29,356 nucleotides of DNA from an uncultured Erysipelotrichaceae bacterium (GTDB taxonomy: Bacteria; Bacillota_I; Bacilli_A; Erysipelotrichales; Erysipelotrichaceae), in contig CACZTC010000012.1 of assembly GCA_902784015.1 (NCBI GenBank), positions 1-29,356 of the forward strand. The letters are read 5' to 3'. A program made the position numbers and the translations under genes. The notes below the pieces were generated by a model. The model did no database searches, was not told the DNA's origin, and saw only the letters and a list, made by a program, of their open reading frames with translations. Below, piece after piece: positions 8,847-16,213 of the stretch; the first letter of the stretch is position 1, and the number at the start of each line of letters is the position of its first letter.

Positions 8847-9569
8847 ATGAAAAGAGCGATAGTATTAGCTGCCGGTAAAGGTACAAGAATGAAATCTGAA
8901 TTACCAAAGGTTCTTCATGAAGTAAATGGTAAATCTATGATCAATATGATTTTAGACAATTTAAAATTAGCTGGCGTAGATGAAATAGTTAGTGTTGTAG
9001 GATATAAACATGAATTAGTAGAAAAAGAAGTAGAAGGAATGTGTGAATTCGCTATTCAAGAGCCACAACTTGGTACAGGTCACGCGGTTATGCAAGCAAA
9101 ACAATTTGAAGATAAAGATGGTATTACGGTTGTAGCTAGTGGGGATTGTCCATGTATAAAGCCAGAGACTTTTGCCTCCATGTTTGAAGCATGTAAAGAT
9201 GCAGATATGGTTATCTTAACGGCTAAACCAAAAGATACTTTAAGTTATGGTCGTATTATTCGCGATAATAAAGGTAATGTTGAAAAAATAGTTGAATTCA
9301 AAGATGCAAATGAAGAAGAAAGACAAGTAAAGGAAATTAATACAGGAATATATGCTTTTGATAATAAATCTTTATTTGAAGGTTTATTAAAAATCAATAA
9401 TAATAATGCTCAAAATGAATACTATATTACAGATATGGTGGAAATATTAAAAAATGAAGGTAAGGTAGTGAAGGCTGTACTTGTGGAAGATTATGAGGAA
9501 GTACAAGGCATTAATAACGTTGAAGAGCTAAAAAAGGCAGAAGAATATCTAAAAAGAAGAGATAATTAG
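8847..9569 (+). CDS. glmU: N-acetylglucosamine-1-phosphate uridylyltransferase, single-domain GlmU
   Basis: 240 aa, about half the length of a normal bifunctional GlmU. The nucleotidyltransferase half is complete: AAGKGTRMKSELPKVLH (residues 8-24), TGHA, SGDCP with metal ligand Asp100, YGRII, NTG at 165-167, NEYYITD and GINN at 221-224. It should couple UTP and GlcNAc-1-P to give UDP-GlcNAc for peptidoglycan. The left-handed beta-helix acetyltransferase domain is wholly absent: the frame ends in a charged helix (AEEYLKRRDN) and then a terminator, with no hexapeptide-repeat coding remnant before prs. GAGG precedes ATG 8847. Context (ispE before, prs after) matches Bacillus gcaD. It could also act on other sugar phosphates. 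Confidence 0.85.
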   Translation: MKRAIVLAAGKGTRMKSELPKVLHEVNGKSMINMILDNLKLAGVDEIVSVVGYKHELVEKEVEGMCEFAIQEPQLGTGHAVMQAKQFEDKDGITVVASGDCPCIKPETFASMFEACKDADMVILTAKPKDTLSYGRIIRDNKGNVEKIVEFKDANEEERQVKEINTGIYAFDNKSLFEGLLKINNNNAQNEYYITDMVEILKNEGKVVKAVLVEDYEEVQGINNVEELKKAEEYLKRRDN

Positions 9570-9595
9570 AATAATTATAATTATCTTTTCTTTTT
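9551..9595 (+). terminator. Terminator/attenuator at the glmU stop
   Basis: AGATAATTA (9560-9568) pairs with TAATTATCT (9578-9586), and the flanking AAAAAGAA / TTCTTTTT extends the stem to about 18 bp. A TTTCTTTTT tract follows. The glmU stop codon lies inside the left arm, so translating ribosomes could influence folding. Confidence 0.6.
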
Positions 9596-9598
9596 GCG

Positions 9599-9607
9599 TG
9601 CTATACT
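9599..9607 (+). promoter_or_regulatory. Extended -10 promoter of prs
   Basis: TGCTATACT is an extended -10 element (TGnTATAcT) placed just after the glmU terminator. No good -35 is present. The predicted start near 9614 leaves a 27-base leader with AAAGGGGAG (9626-9634) six bases before the GTG start. Confidence 0.6.
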
Positions 9608-9640
9608 AAAAACGGTCTAAGAAGAAAAGGGGAGTAGAAG

Positions 9641-10612
9641 GTGAAGGAAACTATTGTATTTGCGTTAACATCTAGTAAAGATTTGGCAGAATCAGTTTGT
9701 AAGAAATTAGATTTACCATTAGGTAAAATCAAAGTCGAACATTTCGCTGATGGCGAAATAATTGTTGAACCACAAGAGTCAGTAAGAGGAAGATGTGTAT
9801 TTATTATTCAAAGCACATGTTGTCCAGTTACGGAGAATCTTATGGAAGTATTAATTGCGATAGATGCTTGTAAAAGAGCGAGTGCTTCGGAAATAAATAT
9901 CATCATGCCATATTTCGGTTATGCTAGACAAGATCGCAAAGCTAAACCAAGACAACCAATCACAGCTAAACTTGTAGCTAATTTGCTGCAGGTAGCTGGC
10001 GCAGATAGAGTAATATGTTTTGATTTACATGCTGCGCAAATTCAAGGCTTCTTCGATATTCCCAATGATGATATAACAGCTGTACCAATGCTAGGTAATT
10101 ATTTTAAAGAAAAGAATTTTGATTCTGAAGATATTGTAGTTGTATCTCCAGATCATGGTGGCGTTACAAGAACACGTAAGGTGGCTGATATATTAAATGC
10201 ACCTCTAGCTATTATTGATAAGAGAAGACCTCGTCCAAATACCGTTGAAGCAACAAATATCATTGGTGATATCAATGATAAGATATGTATCATTATTGAT
10301 GATATATGTGATACAGCTGGCTCATTGGTTGCGGGATGCGAATTGTTAATGGAACACGGGGCAAAAGAAATATATGTTGGTGTTACTCATGCGGTATTTT
10401 CAAGCGATGCTATAGAAAAAATCGAAAAATCACCAATCAAAGAAATGGTTATTACTGATACAATCGCTTTATGTGATGAACAAAAAAATAAGAGTTCTAA
10501 AATAACTATTCTTACTGTTGCAGATATGATTGAAGGAATAATTCATTCAATCCGTGAACATAAACCAGTATCAACAGTTTATAATCGTTATAAATATGAT
10601 AGTTTCAAATAA
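9641..10612 (+). CDS. prs: Ribose-phosphate pyrophosphokinase
   Basis: 323 aa, class I PRPP synthetase. It makes 5-phosphoribosyl-1-pyrophosphate from ribose-5-phosphate and ATP for purine, pyrimidine, NAD, His and Trp synthesis. Motifs seen: FADGEI, PYFGYARQDRK, the metal-binding DLHAAQIQGFFDIP, the flexible loop VSPDHGGVTR, and the PRPP loop IIIDDICDTAGSL. The start is GTG, chosen because the Shine-Dalgarno AAAGGGGAG is six bases away and homology begins at once. It appears to be its own transcription unit, with an extended -10 promoter upstream and a strong terminator downstream. Confidence 0.96.
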   Translation: MKETIVFALTSSKDLAESVCKKLDLPLGKIKVEHFADGEIIVEPQESVRGRCVFIIQSTCCPVTENLMEVLIAIDACKRASASEINIIMPYFGYARQDRKAKPRQPITAKLVANLLQVAGADRVICFDLHAAQIQGFFDIPNDDITAVPMLGNYFKEKNFDSEDIVVVSPDHGGVTRTRKVADILNAPLAIIDKRRPRPNTVEATNIIGDINDKICIIIDDICDTAGSLVAGCELLMEHGAKEIYVGVTHAVFSSDAIEKIEKSPIKEMVITDTIALCDEQKNKSSKITILTVADMIEGIIHSIREHKPVSTVYNRYKYDSFK

Positions 10613-10638
10613 AAAGTCATCATTATGATGACTTTTTT
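10611..10638. terminator. Bidirectional terminator between prs and the cold-shock gene
   Basis: AAAAAGTCATCA (10611-10622) and TGATGACTTTTT (10626-10637) form a perfect 12-bp stem with a 3-base loop, A-rich on one side and T-rich on the other. It serves both convergent genes and touches the stop codons of both. Confidence 0.88.
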
Positions 10639-10840
10639 AGTGACTTCTAACCACGTTAGCAGCTTGTGGCCCGCGATCAGTATCTGTTATTTCGAAGGTA
10701 ACTTCTTCGTTTTCTTTTAAAGTTCTAAAACCATCAGTTTGGATAGCACTATAATGCACAAAAACATCAGTGCCGTCCTCTAAGGTAATAAACCCGAAAC
10801 CTTTCTCGGCGTTAAACCACTTAACCTTACCTGTTGCCAT
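10637..10840 (-). CDS. csp: Cold-shock protein (CspA/CspB family)
   Basis: 67 aa single cold-shock domain, standard length. It is an RNA chaperone that binds single-stranded nucleic acid. RNP1 (KGFGFI, about 14-19) and RNP2 (VFVHY, about 27-31) are intact. A minus-strand TATAAT at 10880-10885 provides a likely -10. The only GGAG is about 14 bases from the ATG, further than usual. The leader contains a 6-codon mini-ORF ending in a TAATG overlap with the csp start, so start-site selection or coupling may be unusual. No clear terminator separates it from the Bat-type operon upstream. Confidence 0.95.
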   Translation of the reverse strand: MATGKVKWFNAEKGFGFITLEDGTDVFVHYSAIQTDGFRTLKENEEVTFEITDTDRGPQAANVVRSH

Positions 10841-10860
10841 TATTTCTTACCGAACTCCAT
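10840..10860 (-). CDS. Possible leader mini-ORF (MEFGKK) of the cold-shock gene
   Basis: ATG at 10860 followed by five codons and TAA, whose last A is the first base of the csp ATG (TAATG). It has no strong ribosome binding site of its own (GAAGATAGAA precedes). It could be a chance ORF of this short length, so it is listed as a possibility only. Confidence 0.2.
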   Translation of the reverse strand: MEFGKK

Positions 10861-10879
10861 TTCTATCTTCAATTCTAGC

Positions 10880-10885
10880 ATTATA
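10880..10885 (-). promoter_or_regulatory. -10 box of the cold-shock gene
   Basis: Perfect TATAAT on the minus strand, 39 bases before the csp ATG. No clear -35 is seen at 16-18 bases. The predicted start near 10873 gives a leader of about 33 bases. Confidence 0.5.
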
Positions 10886-10906
10886 AAAGTGAATAATACA
10901 ATATCA

Positions 10907-11647
10907 TTACCAATTCTTACCGCCATATGAATTATCTTGCGTCATGCTTTCATAATCTTGTTGAGCTTGATTCTGTTCTTGGAGGGCTTCCTGCATTTGT
11001 TGTTGTAATTGTTGTTGGATTTGATCTTCACGACCACTAGAAGAATGCTGCTGATTATTATCATCGTTACTATCTTGATCATTATTACTATTATCTGATT
11101 CATTAGAGCTATCACTTAATAATTGACTTAATAATTCATCAATATATTTTTTTAATTCTTCACTTTCTTCATTATGTCCACTATCATCTTCCGCATTTGC
11201 ACAATTCTCTTCTGTTAAATATTCTCTAGCACTTAGTAATATTTTTACAGCGTTTTCCACTTTACTTTCAGAAGTTAAATCATTGAAATCTATTTTCTTT
11301 AATAATGATAAAGCTAGATTAATTCTGATCTTACATTCATTTGGATGAGTAGGGAATAAACCTAAAGCAACTTGATATTCATGAATAGCTTCATCATAAT
11401 CACCTCTTTCATAAGCAGCATTAGCCATATTATAGTGAGGAATATAACTTTGAGGTATATTTGGAAAGAGTAATGATTTTTCTAAACTAGAATCATATTC
11501 TCCAGCATTTATTTTTTTAATATATTCATTATTAATAAAATGTCTAAATAATAAGAAGCATGATAAAAGAATAAGAATAATCGAAATAATAAGACTATTT
11601 CTTAATTTTCTTTTATTATTAATAGCTTCTCTATTTTTGAGTGACAT
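10907..11647 (-). CDS. TPR-containing membrane protein of the Bat-type operon (BatC-like)
   Basis: 246 aa. One N-terminal transmembrane helix (about 18-36) is followed by an extracytoplasmic or periplasm-equivalent TPR segment (ANAAYERGDYDEAIHEYQVA, about 75-94). After a Glu-rich stretch comes a low-complexity Ser/Asn/Asp then Gln-rich tail (QQQLQQQMQEALQEQNQAQQ), ending in YGGKNW. A Q-rich C-terminus with a short aromatic/Gly/Lys/Trp end is typical of BatC-like TPR proteins next to VWA genes. It starts in a TAATG overlap with the preceding VWA gene and has AAAGGAAAG as its ribosome binding site. Last gene of the cluster. Function inferred from context. Confidence 0.75.
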   Translation of the reverse strand: MSLKNREAINNKRKLRNSLIISIILILLSCFLLFRHFINNEYIKKINAGEYDSSLEKSLLFPNIPQSYIPHYNMANAAYERGDYDEAIHEYQVALGLFPTHPNECKIRINLALSLLKKIDFNDLTSESKVENAVKILLSAREYLTEENCANAEDDSGHNEESEELKKYIDELLSQLLSDSSNESDNSNNDQDSNDDNNQQHSSSGREDQIQQQLQQQMQEALQEQNQAQQDYESMTQDNSYGGKNW

Positions 11648-12606
11648 TAAATCTTTCCTTTCCTAAAGAATAAATATAATTCTAATCCTAATAAAGCTAT
11701 TAGAGGATAAGCAAAATAGTAATAAATATCATCATAATCAATGGCATTAGTGCTACCTATATAAGATGAGCTTTCATTTACTATTCTTTTTAATAATGGT
11801 TCTAAGCTAGGTCTTGCATGCATAAAGAAAGTGGGGACATCTAAATCTAAAGAAATACTAGATAAAGTATCTTTATCTATTTTTGAAATAGCATCTTCGC
11901 CAGTTGTAGGATCAGTTAAAAAATATTCATAATATGTTCCAACGCTCATCTTACCGCCTTCCTCGCTTCCATATCCAAGAACGGCACCACCATCTATATA
12001 TTTACTTAATTCTTTAAATGATATTAAAGATGAACCATCAGTTATTTCGCCATCGCTAATAAAGAAAATAATAGTCATGCGATTCTCTTTTTTATTCGAT
12101 GATTCTAATAGACTTTTCATATCATCATATGCAACATTTAGCGAGCTTCCTGAAGCATAATATACATCTGGATATGTTATAACAGCTAAAGCATCATTGA
12201 TATTACGCTGGTCTTGGGTGAATGGAGATAATATTTGTGATTTATTATCGAATCTAATTAAAGCGAAGTTACCACCATCTAAATAATCCATTATATATTC
12301 ACAATCCTTTTGAACATAGTTCATTCTAGTTTTAGAATTATCATCTTTAGCATACATGCTGATAGTATTATCAACCACAAATAAGACATCTATATTTTTT
12401 AGTAAAGCATCTTTAGTATAAGTTGGTTTCATTAATCTTAGATTCAAAAAGAAAACTAATATAGTAATTAATAATACTCTTAAGAAACTAAAGATTTTGG
12501 ATTTGGTTTTAGCCTCTTTTTTATATAAGCGATATGCGAAAAGGCTTATCGCTATGATAAGAATAATTAATACTATCCATACTGGTAATATCGGATTCAT
12601 TTTCAT
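11647..12606 (-). CDS. VWA-domain membrane protein (BatB-like)
   Basis: 319 aa. Two N-terminal helices (about 8-27 and 38-56), a von Willebrand factor A domain (about 70-285) and a C-terminal helix (about 297-312, ending FFRKGKI) give the BatA/BatB layout. The metal-ion-dependent adhesion site is VVDNTIS: D79, T81 and S83 occupy the DxSxS positions with Thr replacing the first Ser. A second MIDAS motif, FISDGE, is near residue 190. The role of Bat VWA proteins is unsettled; they are linked to stress tolerance and envelope complexes together with MoxR ATPases. ATGA overlap with the upstream VWA gene. Confidence 0.8.
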   Translation of the reverse strand: MKMNPILPVWIVLIILIIAISLFAYRLYKKEAKTKSKIFSFLRVLLITILVFFLNLRLMKPTYTKDALLKNIDVLFVVDNTISMYAKDDNSKTRMNYVQKDCEYIMDYLDGGNFALIRFDNKSQILSPFTQDQRNINDALAVITYPDVYYASGSSLNVAYDDMKSLLESSNKKENRMTIIFFISDGEITDGSSLISFKELSKYIDGGAVLGYGSEEGGKMSVGTYYEYFLTDPTTGEDAISKIDKDTLSSISLDLDVPTFFMHARPSLEPLLKRIVNESSSYIGSTNAIDYDDIYYYFAYPLIALLGLELYLFFRKGKI

Positions 12607-13700
12607 TGTCTATGTAACCTTTCTATGGATAATAAGAATATAATTAGCGAAGTAGCTAATATAATCACAAAAAGTGAAGGTTGATCTATCGTTTTAGTTG
12701 TAGATACTTCTTTAATAGTCATCGCTTCATGTTTTTCGATATTCTTGACGATATCTTTTACAGTTAAAGATTTACTTTGTTCATAAACTACGCCATCAGC
12801 ATTATTAATGCTGCTTTTGAAATTATTCAAATTAATATCATAATCTTTAATAGAATCTTTATCATAAGTATCTTTATCAGGGAATATGCCAAAAAGATGA
12901 ACATCATGCTTTTGACATATTTGACATGCTTCATCTAATTCTACAATAGGTTTTTTAGCTTCCATTTGGGCATTATCTGTTGAAAGAATAATAATTCTAG
13001 TTCTAGATTCATCATTGATATAAGGGAAACTATATAGACAAGATGCAAGGCCCTCACCGATTAAAGAGCTACCTTTATAGTAATTATTTACTAGTGTACC
13101 TGCATCCATAGTACGTAATTTCATATTCATTTCTGTATATTCATCGTACATAGATTCCGGGATATAAGTATAATCTTTAAATGTTTCCCAATATTCTTTT
13201 TGAAGAATAAAATATTCTTTTAATTCATCTAATTTATCAATAATGAAATCATAATCATCAGTAAGAGGGACATAAAGGACAGTAGTTGTATTAAAAATAG
13301 ATATACCAAATCTATCACCTTCCATAGAAGAGACAACTTCTTTTAGTTGATCTACGATTGCATAATTTAAATCATAAATAGAATAGGATACATCTAAACA
13401 TAAGAAGATATCTCTTTTCTTTATGCCACTATTAATACTTGAAGTACGATAGGGTCTAGCAGCTAAGAATAAAGAAGATATTAAAGCAGTAACTAAAGAT
13501 ATTTTTATTAAAGAAGAGATAATTCTATATTTAGTGCGTGCACTTCTAAATTCAGGTAATTCTTTTAACCATGCGGTATTAGCTACTTTTATGCCATCTT
13601 CATATATAGTTGCTTTTCTTTTTAAGAAAAATAGAAGTCCTAAAAAAAGTATTAATAGTATTAAACCGACATAAATTAAATATGGATACATTATTGCCAT
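12603..13700 (-). CDS. VWA-domain membrane protein (BatA-like)
   Basis: 365 aa. Transmembrane helices lie at about 7-25, 59-80 and 340-357, with a VWA domain between (about 95-330). The MIDAS motif CLDVSYSI is a canonical DxSxS (D103, S105, S107), and STDNA near residue 240 supplies the later Asp. A long insertion between the first strands (residues about 150-205, Tyr/Glu/Asp-rich) is not part of a minimal VWA domain. Start chosen at ATG 13700, seven bases after AGGTGG, rather than the internal Met at 13691. It overlaps the preceding gene by ten bases. Probable partner of the MoxR ATPase in the same operon. Confidence 0.8.
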   Translation of the reverse strand: MAIMYPYLIYVGLILLILFLGLLFFLKRKATIYEDGIKVANTAWLKELPEFRSARTKYRIISSLIKISLVTALISSLFLAARPYRTSSINSGIKKRDIFLCLDVSYSIYDLNYAIVDQLKEVVSSMEGDRFGISIFNTTTVLYVPLTDDYDFIIDKLDELKEYFILQKEYWETFKDYTYIPESMYDEYTEMNMKLRTMDAGTLVNNYYKGSSLIGEGLASCLYSFPYINDESRTRIIILSTDNAQMEAKKPIVELDEACQICQKHDVHLFGIFPDKDTYDKDSIKDYDINLNNFKSSINNADGVVYEQSKSLTVKDIVKNIEKHEAMTIKEVSTTKTIDQPSLFVIILATSLIIFLLSIERLHRQ

Positions 13701-14161
13701 GCTTCCACCACCTTTCTAGTTAAAGAAAGAGAGTCCAAAGCATCACCTAAGTCATAACTGGAAAATTCTGGTTCATAATATTCAGCTACTAATTTAGTAA
13801 GGCGAGGCATACGTAATACTTTAATTTCTTCTAATGTATAATTCTGCACCGATATACCTGTCATTTCATAAACAAACATACGAATGATAGTACTTAACTT
13901 TTGATAACCTTGGCGATTATTAATAGTATTATTCTTTAGATTAATCTCTAATTCATTTATTTGGTTAAGATATTTTTCTTTAATCTTTGGAATGCTTTGT
14001 TTAGATGGTTTTTTAATAATAATTTTTTTATCATCTGCCACGTAATATTTCTTATATGCATAAATTATTAAAACAAGAGCACCTATTAAAAGTGCTATAG
14101 CTAAAAAGACCCATAATATATGAAATTGTAAAGCTTCTTGTAGACTTACAGGAGGATTCAT
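13691..14161 (-). CDS. Single-TM protein of the Bat-type operon (DUF4381-like position)
   Basis: 156 aa. A short N-terminal segment (MNPPVSLQEALQFH) is followed by one transmembrane helix (about 15-36) and a helical cytoplasmic or exterior domain ending TRKVVEAWQ. It occupies the slot between DUF58 and BatA-like genes where DUF4381-type proteins sit in other bacteria, and the MNP start plus one TM fits. Sequence similarity is too weak for me to assert the family. A start at 14182 is possible, but AAGGAGG (14171-14177) is correctly spaced only for ATG 14161, which also removes an overlap with the DUF58 gene. Confidence 0.65.
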   Translation of the reverse strand: MNPPVSLQEALQFHILWVFLAIALLIGALVLIIYAYKKYYVADDKKIIIKKPSKQSIPKIKEKYLNQINELEINLKNNTINNRQGYQKLSTIIRMFVYEMTGISVQNYTLEEIKVLRMPRLTKLVAEYYEPEFSSYDLGDALDSLSLTRKVVEAWQ

Positions 14162-14162
14162 A

Positions 14163-15026
14163 TTATTCTTCCTCCTTAGCAAATAGATAATCTAATTGAT
14201 TATAAAAATCATCTTCATCTTTCACAAAGATAATGCGAGCATTATTTGTTTGTACTTTTTTGATTATTTCGTCTTTTTTATCTTGGCGCGCTGCCGCTTC
14301 TATTTCTTTTAAATATTTACTAGACAAATATTCATTTTGAAAATAATTATTACTATCTAAATCAAAAGTATTATTATCAGTTAAATTTGCATCTTCTATA
14401 CATATAAAGAAAATATCATTCTTTTCTTCTAATTCACTTAATAACTTTGAATCTATATGATCTAAGCCATCATAATCACTAATCACAACAGTTAATAATC
14501 TTTTTTGGATATTGTCTAATGAATGTCTTAATAAATAATCAATATTATTATTGTTGGAAGATAAAGCTAGATTCTCATAAATATTCATTAAGTCTTCGAT
14601 ATGTTCTTCACTAGATTTAAAAGGTGTTAATTCAATTAGATTATTATTTGTGGATAATAAGGCGACATCTATTTCATCTTTTTTACATATTCTAGCTATT
14701 ACTCCTAACATAAGTGTGCATAGATTATTCTTATCTATTTGATTAGGAGTTTCGCCACTCATTTTTATGCCACTATCACATATTACTAACATGAAATGTC
14801 TTTTTTCAGCAGTATTTCTTCTAACTAAAGTTAAGCCACTTCTACTAGAAGCTTTCCAATCTATATCACTAACATCATCACCATATGCATATTCTCTTAA
14901 ATCATCAAAGTCCATACTTTTACCATGATAAAGTGAACGAAAACCTCCTTCTAATATATTAGAGGTTCTTGTTTTGGCATGAATATTAATGCTTTCGATA
15001 ATATCTTCGAGATGAATATTAGCCAT
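14163..15026 (-). CDS. DUF58 domain protein
   Basis: 287 aa, soluble. The DUF58 signature lies at residues about 43-62: LREYAYGDDVSDIDWKASSR, matching the family pattern R.Y..GD....IDW..SAR. It is followed by a VWA-like segment (LVICDSGIKM). DUF58 proteins are regularly encoded next to MoxR ATPases and VWA proteins; their biochemical role is unknown. AAGGAG precedes ATG 15026 by four bases and overlaps the moxR stop, so the genes are closely coupled. Confidence 0.88.
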   Translation of the reverse strand: MANIHLEDIIESINIHAKTRTSNILEGGFRSLYHGKSMDFDDLREYAYGDDVSDIDWKASSRSGLTLVRRNTAEKRHFMLVICDSGIKMSGETPNQIDKNNLCTLMLGVIARICKKDEIDVALLSTNNNLIELTPFKSSEEHIEDLMNIYENLALSSNNNNIDYLLRHSLDNIQKRLLTVVISDYDGLDHIDSKLLSELEEKNDIFFICIEDANLTDNNTFDLDSNNYFQNEYLSSKYLKEIEAAARQDKKDEIIKKVQTNNARIIFVKDEDDFYNQLDYLFAKEEE

Positions 15027-15034
15027 GATACTCC

Positions 15035-16036
15035 TTATGGGGTTGGGATATTATTAAAGATTTGATCAATTATTATTTCAGGGGTTATACCTTCACTTTT
15101 GGCACCATAAGTTAAAGAAATGCGATGACGTAAAACTTGATGACGGACAGCTTTAATATCTTCAGGAATGACATATGTTCGATTATTATTCAAGGCCACA
15201 GCTTTAGACATTTTCATTAAGGCAATGGAGGCTCTTGGGCTGGCACCTAATTTTACATATTTAGAATATTCTTCTTTTAATAAGCTCTTGGTATTACGTG
15301 TAGCATGTATCAACATAGCGATATATTTTCTGATTGCTGCATCAAGATATACTTTTTCAGTGATAGCTTGAATATTATTTATATCATCAATATTTAATAC
15401 TGGAGGTAGCTTTTCTTGACCAAAACTAATACGGCTTAGAATGGCAGCTTCTTCTTCAGGAGTTGGATAAGTTAATGTTTCTTTTATTAAAAAACGGTCA
15501 GTTTGTGCTTCTGATAAAGGATAAGTACCTTCTTGTTCAATTGGATTTTGTGTAGCTATTACTATAAATACATCTTCTGGCATTTTATGTTCTACACCCG
15601 CAATAGTTATTTGTTTTTCTTGCATAGCTTCTAACATAGCGGATTGTGTTTTAGCACTAGATCTATTGATTTCATCTAATAAGACGAAATTCGCGAAAAC
15701 AGGGCCTAAGATAGTCTCGAATTTACCTTTAGTTTGATTATATATTTGAGTGCCTAATATATCGCTAGGTAATAAATCAGGTGTACATTGGATACGTGAA
15801 AACTTACCATCTACCGCATTAGCTATAGCCTTAGCAGCAGTTGTCTTAGCTAAGCCTGGAACTGATTCGATTAAGATATGACCATCAGCCATCAAAGCAT
15901 TTATTAATGCGAATTTTAAATTTTCTTGGCCAACAACGATTTCATCATAATAATCTGATAGTTTTTTAATAACACTTTGGCTATATTCAAATTCTTCATT
16001 TGCGATATTATTTGTATTTTGATTATAAGCACTCAT
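15035..16036 (-). CDS. MoxR-family AAA+ ATPase
   Basis: 333 aa. AAA+ ATPase of the MoxR family, thought to act as a chaperone that remodels or activates the VWA proteins encoded beside it. The Walker A loop is VPGLAKTTAAK (Lys64) and Walker B is LLDEIN (D121, E122); ATQNPIEQEGTYPLSEAQ and DRFL are the typical MoxR region. GGAGAAAG precedes ATG 16036. First gene of a six-gene minus-strand operon with overlaps or gaps below ten bases throughout. A minus-strand TATAAT (16064-16069) upstream may be its -10, but no -35 is clear. Confidence 0.93.
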   Translation of the reverse strand: MSAYNQNTNNIANEEFEYSQSVIKKLSDYYDEIVVGQENLKFALINALMADGHILIESVPGLAKTTAAKAIANAVDGKFSRIQCTPDLLPSDILGTQIYNQTKGKFETILGPVFANFVLLDEINRSSAKTQSAMLEAMQEKQITIAGVEHKMPEDVFIVIATQNPIEQEGTYPLSEAQTDRFLIKETLTYPTPEEEAAILSRISFGQEKLPPVLNIDDINNIQAITEKVYLDAAIRKYIAMLIHATRNTKSLLKEEYSKYVKLGASPRASIALMKMSKAVALNNNRTYVIPEDIKAVRHQVLRHRISLTYGAKSEGITPEIIIDQIFNNIPTP

Positions 16037-16130
16037 AATTCTTTCTCCATTATTATCTAATTAATTATATACGATAATTCTTTTCTTTTTTTCATACGTG
16101 ATATCTTATATAATTTTTATTGGTTATTGA

Positions 16131-16159
16131 TTGATATTTTTATCATTAAAAAATATTAA
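16131..16159 (+). promoter_or_regulatory. Candidate promoter of metG
   Basis: TTGATA (16131-16136) and TATTAA (16154-16159) are separated by 17 bases. The predicted start near 16166 falls just before a hairpin at the mRNA 5' end. Confidence 0.45.
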
Positions 16160-16168
16160 TCCAGTGCG

Positions 16169-16191
16169 AACATCCTTTCATTCGGGATGTT
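16169..16191 (+). promoter_or_regulatory. 5'-leader hairpin of metG
   Basis: AACATCC (16169-16175) and GGATGTT (16185-16191) form a 7-bp stem with a 9-base loop, eight bases before AAAGGAGGG. The position at the predicted mRNA 5' end suggests mRNA stabilisation or modulation of initiation. It is not followed by a T-run and no T-box element is present. Confidence 0.4.
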
Positions 16192-16213
16192 TAAATAAAG
16201 GAGGGCACATAAT

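Noticed and set aside
9596..9640. Remnant of the GlmU acetyltransferase domain between glmU and prs
   Set aside because: Only about 70 bases separate the genes, taken up by a terminator, an extended -10 and the prs ribosome binding site; no hexapeptide-repeat coding is left.
16037..16213. T-box riboswitch for metG
   Set aside because: No GGGTGG-type T-box sequence, no specifier stem and no T-run after the hairpin.
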